Assembly (NCBI GenBank): GCA_020637215.1
Contig: JACJWI010000002.1
Coordinates: 62,001-126,000, forward strand
Length of the DNA stretch: 64,000 nucleotides
Direction: 5' to 3'
Source of the DNA: Microthrixaceae bacterium
GTDB taxonomy: Bacteria > Actinomycetota > Acidimicrobiia > Acidimicrobiales > Microtrichaceae
Each line of letters begins with the position of its first letter. The first letter of the stretch is position 1. Below, one piece after another: positions 56,217-63,380 of the stretch. A program made the position numbers and the translations under genes. The notes beneath the pieces are model-generated. The model was not told where the DNA came from. It was given only the letters and a program-made list of their open reading frames with translations, and did no database searches.

Positions 56217-56369
56217 TCAGCCCTCGTCGCTGGGGTAGCGGGTGGACGTGACCTTGAAGAAGTAGCCGAGGACCACTGCGATCACGACGAAGATCGCGCC
56301 GAGCGCGATCGGGACCGCGAGCCAGTAGTGCCACACGGGCGAGTCGGCAAGGAGCGCTGCAACCTGCAT
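56217..56369 (-). CDS. Small single-pass membrane protein (50 aa)
   Basis: ATG 56369 to TGA 56217. The product begins 'MQVAALLADSPVWHYWLAVP', has one transmembrane helix ('IALGAIFVVIAVVLGYFF', ~20-38) and ends in a charged tail 'KVTSTRYPSDEG'. The ribosome-binding site is weak. Length, hydrophobicity and its position in the sigR-rsrA-DUF2342 run argue that it is real. Function unknown; it may act with the adjoining membrane-associated metalloprotease. Confidence 0.7.
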   Translation of the reverse strand: MQVAALLADSPVWHYWLAVPIALGAIFVVIAVVLGYFFKVTSTRYPSDEG

Positions 56370-56379
56370 GGCGTCCACT

Positions 56380-56757
56380 CTAGGAGCCATCCGACGGAGC
56401 GGTCACACCCGACACGCCGTCGGTACCGCCGCTGCTGAGCTCGTGGAGCAGTCCGCAGAAGCGGGCCCTGACCTCGGGTGTCACCTGCTCGGTGCACTTG
56501 GCGGCGATCACCCGGCGGAGGTCGGCTTCGAAGTCGAAGGCCTCGAGGCACGGCGAACACCGGCGGAGGTGCGTCTCGACCTGCAGCATCACCCGGTCGT
56601 CGAGCTCCCCGTCGAGGAAGGCGTAGAGCTCGGCGATGGCCTCGTCGCAGTCGGACGCGACGCTGTGGTCGTGACCCGGGTGGTCGACCTGCCCGGACGG
56701 ATCCGGACGGTCGGCCCGGTCACCGGGGGTGGGGGAGGCGGAAGGGGTCGGGGACAT
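56380..56757 (-). CDS. rsrA: RsrA-type zinc anti-sigma factor (ZAS)
   Basis: A 125-residue redox anti-sigma. C37, H63-x-x-x-C67-x-x-C70 ('HLRRCSPC') is the ZAS Zn-binding set; 'AELYAFLDGELDDR' is the typical helix. Oxidation of the Cys pair releases SigR. Long acidic/Pro-rich extensions at both ends are unusual. It lies 31 bp downstream of sigR. Confidence 0.9.
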   Translation of the reverse strand: MSPTPSASPTPGDRADRPDPSGQVDHPGHDHSVASDCDEAIAELYAFLDGELDDRVMLQVETHLRRCSPCLEAFDFEADLRRVIAAKCTEQVTPEVRARFCGLLHELSSGGTDGVSGVTAPSDGS

Positions 56758-56788
56758 GGGAGCGGATGGGTCGGGCTGTGCTCGAATG

Positions 56789-57373
56789 CTACGGCTCGAT
56801 CACGACCGGATCACGGTCGGCGAGCCCACGTTCGACGGCGAACTGGTGCAACGAACGCTGGAGGGCCTTTCTTCCCCGGTGGAGCCGACTCATCACCGTG
56901 CCGATCGGGACGTCCATGATCTCGGCGATCTCCTTGTAGGAGAAGCCCTCGACATCGGCGAGCAGTACCGCCATCCGGAACGACTCCGGCAGGTCGTCGA
57001 GCGCCTGGCGGACGTCGCCCTCGGTGAACATGTCCATCAGCTCGTCCTCGGCGCTGCGGCCGAGCTGGGCCGCTTCGAGACCGCCGAGGCGGCGGTAGAG
57101 GTACAGGTCCTCGACCTCGTCGAGCTCGGTCTGCTCGGGGCGACGCTGCTTGGCGCGGTAGGAGTTGATGAACGTGTTGGTGAGGATCCGGTAGAGCCAG
57201 GCCCGGAGGTTGGTGCCGTCGGTGAAGTTGGGGAACCCCCGGAAGGCGCGCACGAACGTCTCCTGGAGGAGGTCCTCGGCGTCGGCCGGGTTCCGGGTCA
57301 TCCGGAGCGCGGCGGCGTACAGCTGGTCGACGAAGGGTTCGACCTGATCCGCGAAGGTGGACTGGTCCGCCAT
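56789..57373 (-). CDS. sigR: ECF RNA polymerase sigma factor SigR (RpoE-like)
   Basis: A 194-residue group 4 sigma factor. Region 2 has 'RMTRNPADAEDLLQETFVRAFR' and 'NLRAWLYRILTNTFINSYR'; region 4 has 'FRMAVLLADVEGFSYKEIAEIMDVPIGTVMSRLHRGRKAL'(shown here as two parts of a longer helix-turn-helix). It is released from RsrA under thiol stress and reads GGGAAT-N18-GTT promoters. ATG 57373. The likely clpC promoter at 34381-34407 is a candidate target. Confidence 0.93.
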   Translation of the reverse strand: MADQSTFADQVEPFVDQLYAAALRMTRNPADAEDLLQETFVRAFRGFPNFTDGTNLRAWLYRILTNTFINSYRAKQRRPEQTELDEVEDLYLYRRLGGLEAAQLGRSAEDELMDMFTEGDVRQALDDLPESFRMAVLLADVEGFSYKEIAEIMDVPIGTVMSRLHRGRKALQRSLHQFAVERGLADRDPVVIEP

Positions 57374-57466
57374 GGGAGTTCCACCGTAGGCGACCCCTGT
57401 GACGGTGTCAGCCGACGGGTACAGCGTCGCGACGGTAGGCCCCGGTCCGGTCGAGGGGCGGGGAGG

Positions 57467-57616
57467 TCAGCCGGAGTGGCGACCCACCCCGCTGCGCTGC
57501 GGCGACCCGCCGGCGTCGTAGTCCTGGCTGCGGAGCCAGCGCCCGCAGTCGTGGCACCGGTCGGCCGTGCCTGCGCACAGTCCCCGGCAGTGGCGGCACC
57601 CCGTTGTGCTGCTCAT
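57467..57616 (-). CDS. Small zinc-ribbon protein (49 aa)
   Basis: ATG 57616 has GAGAGG 7 bp upstream. The peptide has two CxxC pairs, 'CRHCRGLC' and 'CHDCGRWL', spaced like a zinc ribbon, then a Gly/Ser tail. No paralogue recognised; it may bind nucleic acid or zinc and precedes sigR by 93 bp. Confidence 0.5.
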   Translation of the reverse strand: MSSTTGCRHCRGLCAGTADRCHDCGRWLRSQDYDAGGSPQRSGVGRHSG

Positions 57617-57662
57617 GGCCGTACCTCTCGCTCGGTTCGGAGAAATGGCCCCCGTACACGAC

Positions 57663-57698
57663 GGAAGCACCGTCCACGGTGACGTGGACGGTGCTTCC
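57663..57698 (-). terminator. 15-bp stem terminator after the LAxTG protein gene
   Basis: GGAAGCACCGTCCAC (57663-57677), a 6-nt loop, and GTGGACGGTGCTTCC (57684-57698) pair perfectly in the gap downstream of the 57755 stop. Confidence 0.75.
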
Positions 57699-57754
57699 AG
57701 TCAACAGGGCCTTTCGACCCAATTCGGATCAGGTGGTCTCGGTGCTGAGGGGGC

Positions 57755-58678
57755 TCACTGCTCCCGGGAACGACGGCTCCAGGCGAACAGAGCGCCACCG
57801 GCCACGAGGAGACCGGCGCCGATCAGGGCCAGACGGGCCGAGGACGCCCCGGTCAGGGCGAGGGCCGCCGCGTTCTCGCCCTGGGTGGCGGTGGTGTCGG
57901 CGACGGTCGCCCCGGTCACCACATTGGTGGCGGTCTGGGGGACGGTGGTCGCCGCCTGGACCGTGGCGGTGGTCGGCGGGGCGGGAACCGTGGTCGGGGC
58001 GGTGCCGCACTTCTCCATGGGCGGGAAGTACTGCTCGGAGGTCTTGGTGTCACCGACGAACAGGAGCGGACCGTGCCACGGGCCGGTGGGAGAGATGGTC
58101 TGCGGGCTCTCGCCGGTGATCACGTCGAACTGGACGGCGTCGCACTCCTTGGCGAACGTGATCGTGGTCGTCGAGGCCTCGGCGATGGTGAAGTCCTGCC
58201 GCTCGACCAGGGTCTGCGGCCACTGGCCACCGGCGGGCGACGCGCCCTTGGGCATGGCGTAGGCCACCGCGGCGGCCGCGATCGGGTTGCACGGCTTGGT
58301 GGCGCTGGTGATCACGATGCGGAACACGTCGGCGTCGGACGTGGTCGTGTAGGTGAGCTGAGCCTGCGCGAGCGGGTTGCACTGACCGTCGAACGGCAGG
58401 GGAGCCTGAGTGATCGTGATGATCCCGTCGGCCTCCTCGGCAGGCTGCTCAGCCGGGGGTGCCTCGGCTCCCTGGCCATCGGGAACCTCGACCGGGCCAT
58501 CGGGAACCTCGACGGCCGGCGTCGGGGTCGCTGCGGTGTCGGGTGCGTCGACGTCGTCACCGGCGGCTCCGGCGTTCGTCGTCCCGACGAGAACCGCCGC
58601 CATCACGGCGACGAGGCACACCAGGAGCGAGAACGCGCTTCTCCGGTGGGCCCGGTTTCGTCCCTGCATGTCGTCCAC
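57755..58678 (-). CDS. Sortase-anchored (LAxTG-like) surface protein
   Basis: A 307-residue protein from GTG 58678, with AGGGAG upstream. A signal peptide ('SLLVCLVAVMAAVLVGTTNAGA') leads to a Pro/Glu/Thr-rich region and a beta domain with four Cys ('DGQCNPLA', 'KPCNPIA', 'KECDAV', 'EKCGTA'). The C-terminus is 'LALTG', a helix 'LALIGAGLLVAGGALFAW' and basic 'SRRSREQ', the sorting signal of class E sortases. It is likely a cell-wall protein of unknown function. Confidence 0.78.
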   Translation of the reverse strand: MDDMQGRNRAHRRSAFSLLVCLVAVMAAVLVGTTNAGAAGDDVDAPDTAATPTPAVEVPDGPVEVPDGQGAEAPPAEQPAEEADGIITITQAPLPFDGQCNPLAQAQLTYTTTSDADVFRIVITSATKPCNPIAAAAVAYAMPKGASPAGGQWPQTLVERQDFTIAEASTTTITFAKECDAVQFDVITGESPQTISPTGPWHGPLLFVGDTKTSEQYFPPMEKCGTAPTTVPAPPTTATVQAATTVPQTATNVVTGATVADTTATQGENAAALALTGASSARLALIGAGLLVAGGALFAWSRRSREQ

Positions 58679-58887
58679 TTCGTACTCCCTCGCCTCGCCC
58701 AGCCGGTCGATCCGGCCCACAGGATCGCAGACCTGCCGGATTCGGACAAGGAGACGGGGAGGTCGACCCACCCGACCCACCGGTGCAGCACCGGCCGGGC
58801 TCCCTGGTCGATACTGACCGGCGATCGACGCTGACCCGTCGCCCACCGCATCGCCGGCGCCGGTCGGCCCCACGCCCAGGAGACCCG

Positions 58888-59658
58888 ATGACCCGAGACG
58901 AACTGCTGAGAACCTTCGACCTGACCGACCGGGTCGCCGTGGTCACCGGGGGCAGCCGGGGGATCGGCCGGGCGGTGGCCGAGGGTTTCGCCGCCGTCGG
59001 TGCCCGGGTCGTGGTGGCGAGCCGCAAGGCCGACGCGTGCGACGAGGCGGCCACCGCCATCCGCCGGGCCGGCGGCACCGCGCTGGCGGTACCCACCCAC
59101 ATGGGCGACCTCGACGCCGTCGCACGGCTCGTCCGCACCACCGTCGAGGAGTTCGGCGGAATCGACGTGGTCGTCAACAACGCCGCCAACCCCCTCGCCC
59201 TCCCGATCGGTTCGATCACCCCTGACGCGCTGGCCAAGTCCCACGACGTGAACCTGCGGGGACCGCTCTTCCTGGTCCAGGAGGCGCTCGAGCACCTCCG
59301 CGCCAGCGACCACGCGGCGATCGTCAACGTCCTGACCGCCGGGATCTTCACCCGCGGCGAGTACGTCTCGCTGTACGTCGCGGCGAAGTCCGCGCTCGCC
59401 GCGTTCACCCGGGCGATGGCCGCCGAGCTGGCCGGCGACGGGATCCGGGCCAACGGGCTGGCGCCCGGCACCGTCCGCACCGACATGGTGCTGAACACCC
59501 CCGAGGAGTTCCAGGCGCTCGCTGTCGACGCCCAGCTGATCAAGCGCATGGCCGAGCCAGAGGAGATGGTGCCCGCCGCTCTCTTCCTGGCCAGCGACGC
59601 GTCGAGCTTCATGACCGGTCAGACCCTCGTCGTCGACGGTGGCATGACCAGCCACTGA
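58888..59658 (+). CDS. SDR-family oxidoreductase
   Basis: A 256-residue classical SDR. ATG 58888 has AGGAG upstream. 'VTGGSRGIGRAVAEGF' binds NAD(P); 'VVNNAAN' is the NNAG motif; 'YVAAK' is YxxxK. The catalytic Ser position 13 residues before the Tyr is Thr ('VLTAGIF'), which may still work. 'LAPGTVRTDM' and 'VDGGM' close the fold. Probably a 3-oxoacyl or alcohol dehydrogenase. Confidence 0.92.
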   Translation: MTRDELLRTFDLTDRVAVVTGGSRGIGRAVAEGFAAVGARVVVASRKADACDEAATAIRRAGGTALAVPTHMGDLDAVARLVRTTVEEFGGIDVVVNNAANPLALPIGSITPDALAKSHDVNLRGPLFLVQEALEHLRASDHAAIVNVLTAGIFTRGEYVSLYVAAKSALAAFTRAMAAELAGDGIRANGLAPGTVRTDMVLNTPEEFQALAVDAQLIKRMAEPEEMVPAALFLASDASSFMTGQTLVVDGGMTSH

Positions 59659-59712
59659 CGCCTCGAGCCGATCCGGTGCACCAACACGGGATCGGACGAC
59701 ACCAACGGCGGG

Positions 59713-59892
59713 CTACCCGGTCGAGCCCTCCTCCTGTCGGGCCAGCTCGCGGCGGTGCGCCTCCACGATCTCCTCCTCGATCTCGGCCTCGACGCCCTCC
59801 TCCTGGCGTTCGGCCTGGACGTCGGTGTCGCCCGGTTCCTGCCCGCCATGGGGATGACGCTCCAAGCCGTGGTGCTCAGCGTCGTTCGTCAT
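59713..59892 (-). CDS. Small acidic protein (59 aa)
   Basis: ATG 59892 has AGGAG 7 bp upstream. The peptide is Glu-rich with a predicted amphipathic helix ('EEGVEAEIEEEIVEAHRREL'), ending 'ARQEEGSTG'. It begins 9 bp after the degenerate hydrolase stop, so the two are probably one transcript. No family recognised. Confidence 0.6.
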   Translation of the reverse strand: MTNDAEHHGLERHPHGGQEPGDTDVQAERQEEGVEAEIEEEIVEAHRRELARQEEGSTG

Positions 59893-59901
59893 GGTGGACT
59901 C

Positions 59902-61095
59902 CTACCCGTTCCCGGTCCGCGCCAGAACGACCGACCGCGGCGGGGCTGGCGACCAGTCCGGCGTGACGAAGTCGATCGTCGGCGGGTCCTTCCGGCATGC
60001 GTCCGCGGCGAGCTGCGCATCTGGTTCGCGCAGGAACCGGGCCCGCAGCTCGCGCAGGCACGGCGGCGGCGAGAACGCCAGGTCCTCGCTCATGGTGGGG
60101 ACATCGACCACCGTGGCCCGTGGCAGCGACGCCGCCATCGCGTCGGCCCAGTCGTCCACCCCGGACGCGGACAGGGCGCCGACCGCGATCAGGACGGGCA
60201 CGTCGATGGTCAACGGCGGCGACAACTCGTCGAACACGCTCGGCACGCCCCACGCTTCGCACAGCCGGCCGAAGGTCGGCTCGTTCGCCCCCGCGAACTG
60301 ACGCATCGCCGAGTCCGAGATCTCGGCAGTCCGGTTCAGCCGCTCGTCGTAGCTGCAGGTCGCCGACAGGAACGCGCCGCCGAACGTGGAGCCGGCGTAG
60401 AAGCTCACGTCCTCGTCGATGCCGGCGGCTGCGGTGAGCTCGTCGCTCGCTCCCCGGACGGCGCTGGGTACCAGGCCGAGCCGGGAGGACTGCCGCATGG
60501 CGGATTCGAGTCCCGCCGCGTATCGCCTGCCGTCGAGCAGCACGCGGAACGGGCCGAGGCCTCCGAGCGCCGTGGTCTCGACGAGCACCGGATCCGCGTC
60601 CAGCTGACCGAAGCGCTGGAGGTAGGCCGTGGCCAGGTCGGGGTACGCGGTCCGGCACCTGTCGTCGGTGTCGCACAGGTGGCGGAGCCGGGCGAAGGAG
60701 GCCGCGAGCGATCGGGCCGGGTCGGCCATCACCGACTCCCCTGGCGGAGTCGGGTTGGTCAGCAGAAGCGACCTGACCGAGCCCGGGTTGGCCCGTGCCC
60801 ACGCCGCCGCGGCCGTGGTGGTGTACCCGCCCGCCGCGGCGCTGACCCGTCCCAGGTCGAGAGCGCGGACCAGGTCACGAATGTCGTCGGCCGCCTCGAG
60901 CATCGTGTACCCCTCGAGCTGCACCCCGCCGGCACGAAGTCGCGCCGCGCAGCGACGGGCTGCGTCGGCCCGGGCGTCGATCGCGGCCGGGTCGTCGGCC
61001 CGGACCGCGAACGACGTCGTCCACGCCGACTCCAGCTCCGGACACGACAACGGCGGCTCGCCGGGACCGAACCCGCGCAACGACAGGACGTGCAC
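59902..61095 (-). CDS. 5'-truncated alpha/beta-hydrolase (TAP-like) without catalytic triad
   Basis: A 397-codon open frame from GTG 61095. It resembles the tripeptidyl-aminopeptidase-type hydrolases: 'LRGFGPGEPPLSCPE' for 'DPRGTGRSxPxLxCPE', 'RSLLLTNPTPPGES', and C-terminal 'SPPPCLRELRARFL'. The N-terminal ~100 residues (signal peptide, first strands) are missing: in-frame reading continues upstream to a stop near 61166 without a start codon. The nucleophile elbow reads 'AAGGYTTT' (Ser to Gly, ~90), the Asp loop 'VGALSASG' and the His loop 'TMSEDLAF'; all three catalytic residues are gone. It may be a dying gene or a non-enzymatic relic. Confidence 0.65.
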   Translation of the reverse strand: MHVLSLRGFGPGEPPLSCPELESAWTTSFAVRADDPAAIDARADAARRCAARLRAGGVQLEGYTMLEAADDIRDLVRALDLGRVSAAAGGYTTTAAAAWARANPGSVRSLLLTNPTPPGESVMADPARSLAASFARLRHLCDTDDRCRTAYPDLATAYLQRFGQLDADPVLVETTALGGLGPFRVLLDGRRYAAGLESAMRQSSRLGLVPSAVRGASDELTAAAGIDEDVSFYAGSTFGGAFLSATCSYDERLNRTAEISDSAMRQFAGANEPTFGRLCEAWGVPSVFDELSPPLTIDVPVLIAVGALSASGVDDWADAMAASLPRATVVDVPTMSEDLAFSPPPCLRELRARFLREPDAQLAADACRKDPPTIDFVTPDWSPAPPRSVVLARTGNG

Positions 61096-61172
61096 GTCGG
61101 CTACGACGGCGCTCCCCTCGGGGACCGAGCGATATCGGGCCGGCGTCGGTGGGGCTCCGTAGGCTCACTGAC

Positions 61173-61363
61173 ATGGCTTCCGGGTCGACCCTGGATCAGC
61201 ACCGTGGACAGTGGGTGGCGATCGACGATGCGACCGGAGAGGTCCGGGTGGCAGCGGCGAGCGACGACGAGCTCTATGCGATCTCGACCAGGGCCAGTTC
61301 GGCCGGGTGACGGTCATGCGGGTTCCGAAGCTCGACGACCCGATCTTCATCGGCTTGGGCTGA
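61173..61363 (+). pseudogene. DUF5678-like short protein, frameshifted
   Basis: ATG 61173 opens 'HRGQWVAIDDATGEVRVAAASDDEL', then hits TGA 61308. Shifting the frame near 61281 (one base missing) restores 'LDQGQFGRVTVMRVPKLDDPIFIGLG' to TGA 61363, the usual ending of these proteins. DUF5678-type genes often precede a retropepsin-like gene, as here. Confidence 0.6.
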
Positions 61364-61372
61364 CCCCAATCC

Positions 61373-61838
61373 GTGTCTTCAGCGTGGGTCTATCCGCACC
61401 GGAACCTCGCCGAGAGCCCGTTCACTGACGGGTCCCCTGTTCTCCGACCCACCGTCCCGATCCGGATTCCCGATCAGATCGAAGTGCACGTCGGCGTCCT
61501 CGACACCGGATCGCCGGTGTCGGTCACCTCGCAGCGGTTCGCTCGCCGCGCCGACATCGATCTGGAGAAGCACGACCCCCGTGATGGAAGTTCCCCTCGG
61601 CCTGGCGGCTCGCTTCGATCGACTCCCGGTCTTCGACATCGACGTCCTGCTGCAGTCGCCCGATGGGCTCGACATCGCAGGGTGGACCCTCAGAGTCGCC
61701 GTCCGGCCCGCCTGACAGTTCCCGTTCGAGATCCTGCTCGGCCAACGCGGTTGGTTCGATACGTTCACCACCACCATCGGGCCTGACCGGATGGCCGTCG
61801 AGTCTGTGGACGCGTTCGCCCAGCGCTTTGCCGAGTAG
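61373..61838 (+). pseudogene. Retropepsin-like aspartic protease, broken by frameshift and TGA
   Basis: GTG 61373 encodes 'YPHRNLAESPF', 'VRPTVPIRIP' like sequence and the active site 'VLDTGSPVSV'. At the C5 run 61576-61580 one extra base sends it out of frame. The true continuation is 'VMEVPLGLAARFDRLPVFDI', then TGA 61713-61715 at a position where Trp is expected ('RPA-stop-QFPFEIL'), then 'LLGQRGWFDTFTTTI' to TAG 61838. Two lesions make it a pseudogene. No gene is seen from 61839 to the tRNA. Confidence 0.65.
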
Positions 61839-62044
61839 ACCCGACCGGCTGACCAACGACGGCACCCTCACAGCCACCTGGGTGCAGTGCTTCAGCACCG
61901 AGGTCGGGGTTCGCTGTCCGGCGAGCGCCGCTGGTTCACTCAGCGATCACGTCGCGGTGACGCGACGCTGGTCGAAGCGAACGGATGGGATGAACCACGG
62001 GACGGGCCGCTCGGCGATCACGGCGACGGGAGGCGAAAACGGGC

Positions 62045-62070
62045 GAAACCCCTGCAATTGCAGGGGTTTC
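62045..62070 (-). terminator. 26-bp perfect palindrome after tRNA-Thr
   Basis: GAAACCCCTGCA-AT-TGCAGGGGTTTC is fully self-complementary and starts 6 bp downstream of the tRNA 3' end. On the - strand the right arm ends in TTTC, a rho-independent-like signal. Confidence 0.7.
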
Positions 62071-62076
62071 GGTCCG

Positions 62077-62149
62077 AGCCCAGGAGGAGAATCGAACTCC
62101 TGACCTGCTCATTACGAGTGAGCTGCTCTGCCGTCTGAGCTACCTGGGC
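62077..62149 (-). tRNA. tRNA-Thr (anticodon CGT)
   Basis: 73 nt fold as a cloverleaf: acceptor GCCCAGG/CCTGGGC with discriminator T, D-arm GCTC...GC, anticodon stem GCTCA/TGAGC with loop CTCGTAA (anticodon CGT, 62114-62116), T-arm AGGAG-TTCGATT-CTCCT. CCA is not encoded. Confidence 0.96.
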
Positions 62150-62297
62150 GACCGCCTCGTCGGCCGGATCGACACGACGCGGACAGGCGAGCATACCGGA
62201 CCGGCCCGAAAGCGGACACGGCACGGTCCGAGCGATCCGGCCTCCGGCTCGGTCGTCATCACGGTGCGGACAGCTGCCGGAGCAACCGGTCGCCGGC

Positions 62298-63380
62298 TCA
62301 GCGCAACGGGGGCAGCGCGACGAACAACGCCTGGAGCTGCAGCGACACGTTCGGGTTGAACCGCAGCGAATCGGTGAGCTCCTGCACCGCGTCGGCCGCA
62401 GCCAGGAACCGATCGGCAGGCGCGCCGTCCTCGAGTGCGTCGCGGTAGCGGGAGACCAGGGTCGCCAGGCCGCTGAGCAGGTCCGCTGTGCGGACCCGAC
62501 GCTGCTCCCGCTTGTGCCGGGCGATCATCGCGTTGCGCGGTCCGGCCATCCGGGCACCCAGCTGATCGACCTGGGCGTCGAACGCCGCGAGCTCCTCGTC
62601 GTGGCGCTCGGTCAACGGCGCCGCGACCTCGTCTGTCGCGGCCAGCACCTCGTCGACCAGGGCCATGGCAGTGGTGCCGGTGCCGTCGAGTCGGTCGGGA
62701 ACCGAGTACCAACGATCCCGGCGGAGGGCGGCGTTGGGGTCGTTCGCCAGCAGTCGAGCCTGGGTCATCGACCCCCCGGCCCCGGCCGCGGCGATCCGGG
62801 CCTGCTCGACGTCGACGCCCTCGGACACGAGCCGCTCGGCGATCGCGCCCTGGGCGACCGAGTCGAACTCGACGACCACGCACCGCGAGGCGATGGTGAC
62901 CATCTCCGGCGGGATCTCCTCGGCCAGCACGACGAGGACCGTCGAGGGCGGCGGCTCCTCCAACGTCTTGAGGAGCTTGGGCGACTGCGCCGCCAGGTGC
63001 AGGTCGACCAGCACGATGACCTGGCGGTCCCCGACGGGTGGCGCCATGTGGGCGCGCCTCACCACGTCGTCCATCTGGTCCCGGTCGATCGACGCCCCGA
63101 CACGCTCCACCACGGTGAGCGCCGGGTGTGCCTCGGCGCCGACCTGGCGACGTCCCGACGCGACCGTCGCCGGGTCTGCGCCGTCCAACAGCAGGTCCGC
63201 CGCGAAGGCCCGGGCGGCTTCCCGGGTCCCGGAACCCTCGGGTCCGACCAACAGGTACGCGTGGACCGGATCGGTCACCGACGCGCGGAGCCGGGCCACG
63301 GCGACGTCCTGGCCGACGACCTCGCCCCACAGGTCCGGGCCGTCGAGATCAGTGCCGTCGGCCGGGCCGTCCGCGCTCAT
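62298..63380 (-). CDS. holB: DNA polymerase III delta' subunit
   Basis: A 360-residue clamp-loader protein. 'VVGQDVAVARL' and 'VHAYLLVGPEGSGTREAARAFA' form the AAA core; the P-loop Lys is Thr, as expected for a delta' that does not hydrolyse ATP. 'VIVLVDLHLAAQSPKLLKTLEEPP' is the SRC-like region, 'TIASRC' follows, and the C-terminal collar is helical. Its ATG overlaps the tmk stop as ATGA. Confidence 0.93.
   Translation of the reverse strand: MSADGPADGTDLDGPDLWGEVVGQDVAVARLRASVTDPVHAYLLVGPEGSGTREAARAFAADLLLDGADPATVASGRRQVGAEAHPALTVVERVGASIDRDQMDDVVRRAHMAPPVGDRQVIVLVDLHLAAQSPKLLKTLEEPPPSTVLVVLAEEIPPEMVTIASRCVVVEFDSVAQGAIAERLVSEGVDVEQARIAAAGAGGSMTQARLLANDPNAALRRDRWYSVPDRLDGTGTTAMALVDEVLAATDEVAAPLTERHDEELAAFDAQVDQLGARMAGPRNAMIARHKREQRRVRTADLLSGLATLVSRYRDALEDGAPADRFLAAADAVQELTDSLRFNPNVSLQLQALFVALPPLR

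Noticed and set aside
61165..61350. Minus-strand open frame as the missing N-terminus of the hydrolase
   Set aside because: Arg/Pro-rich with no signal peptide; it is the antisense of the DUF5678-like remnant.
61713..61715. TGA considered as selenocysteine
   Set aside because: The position is Trp in the family pattern, no SECIS-like hairpin is evident, and the gene also carries a frameshift.
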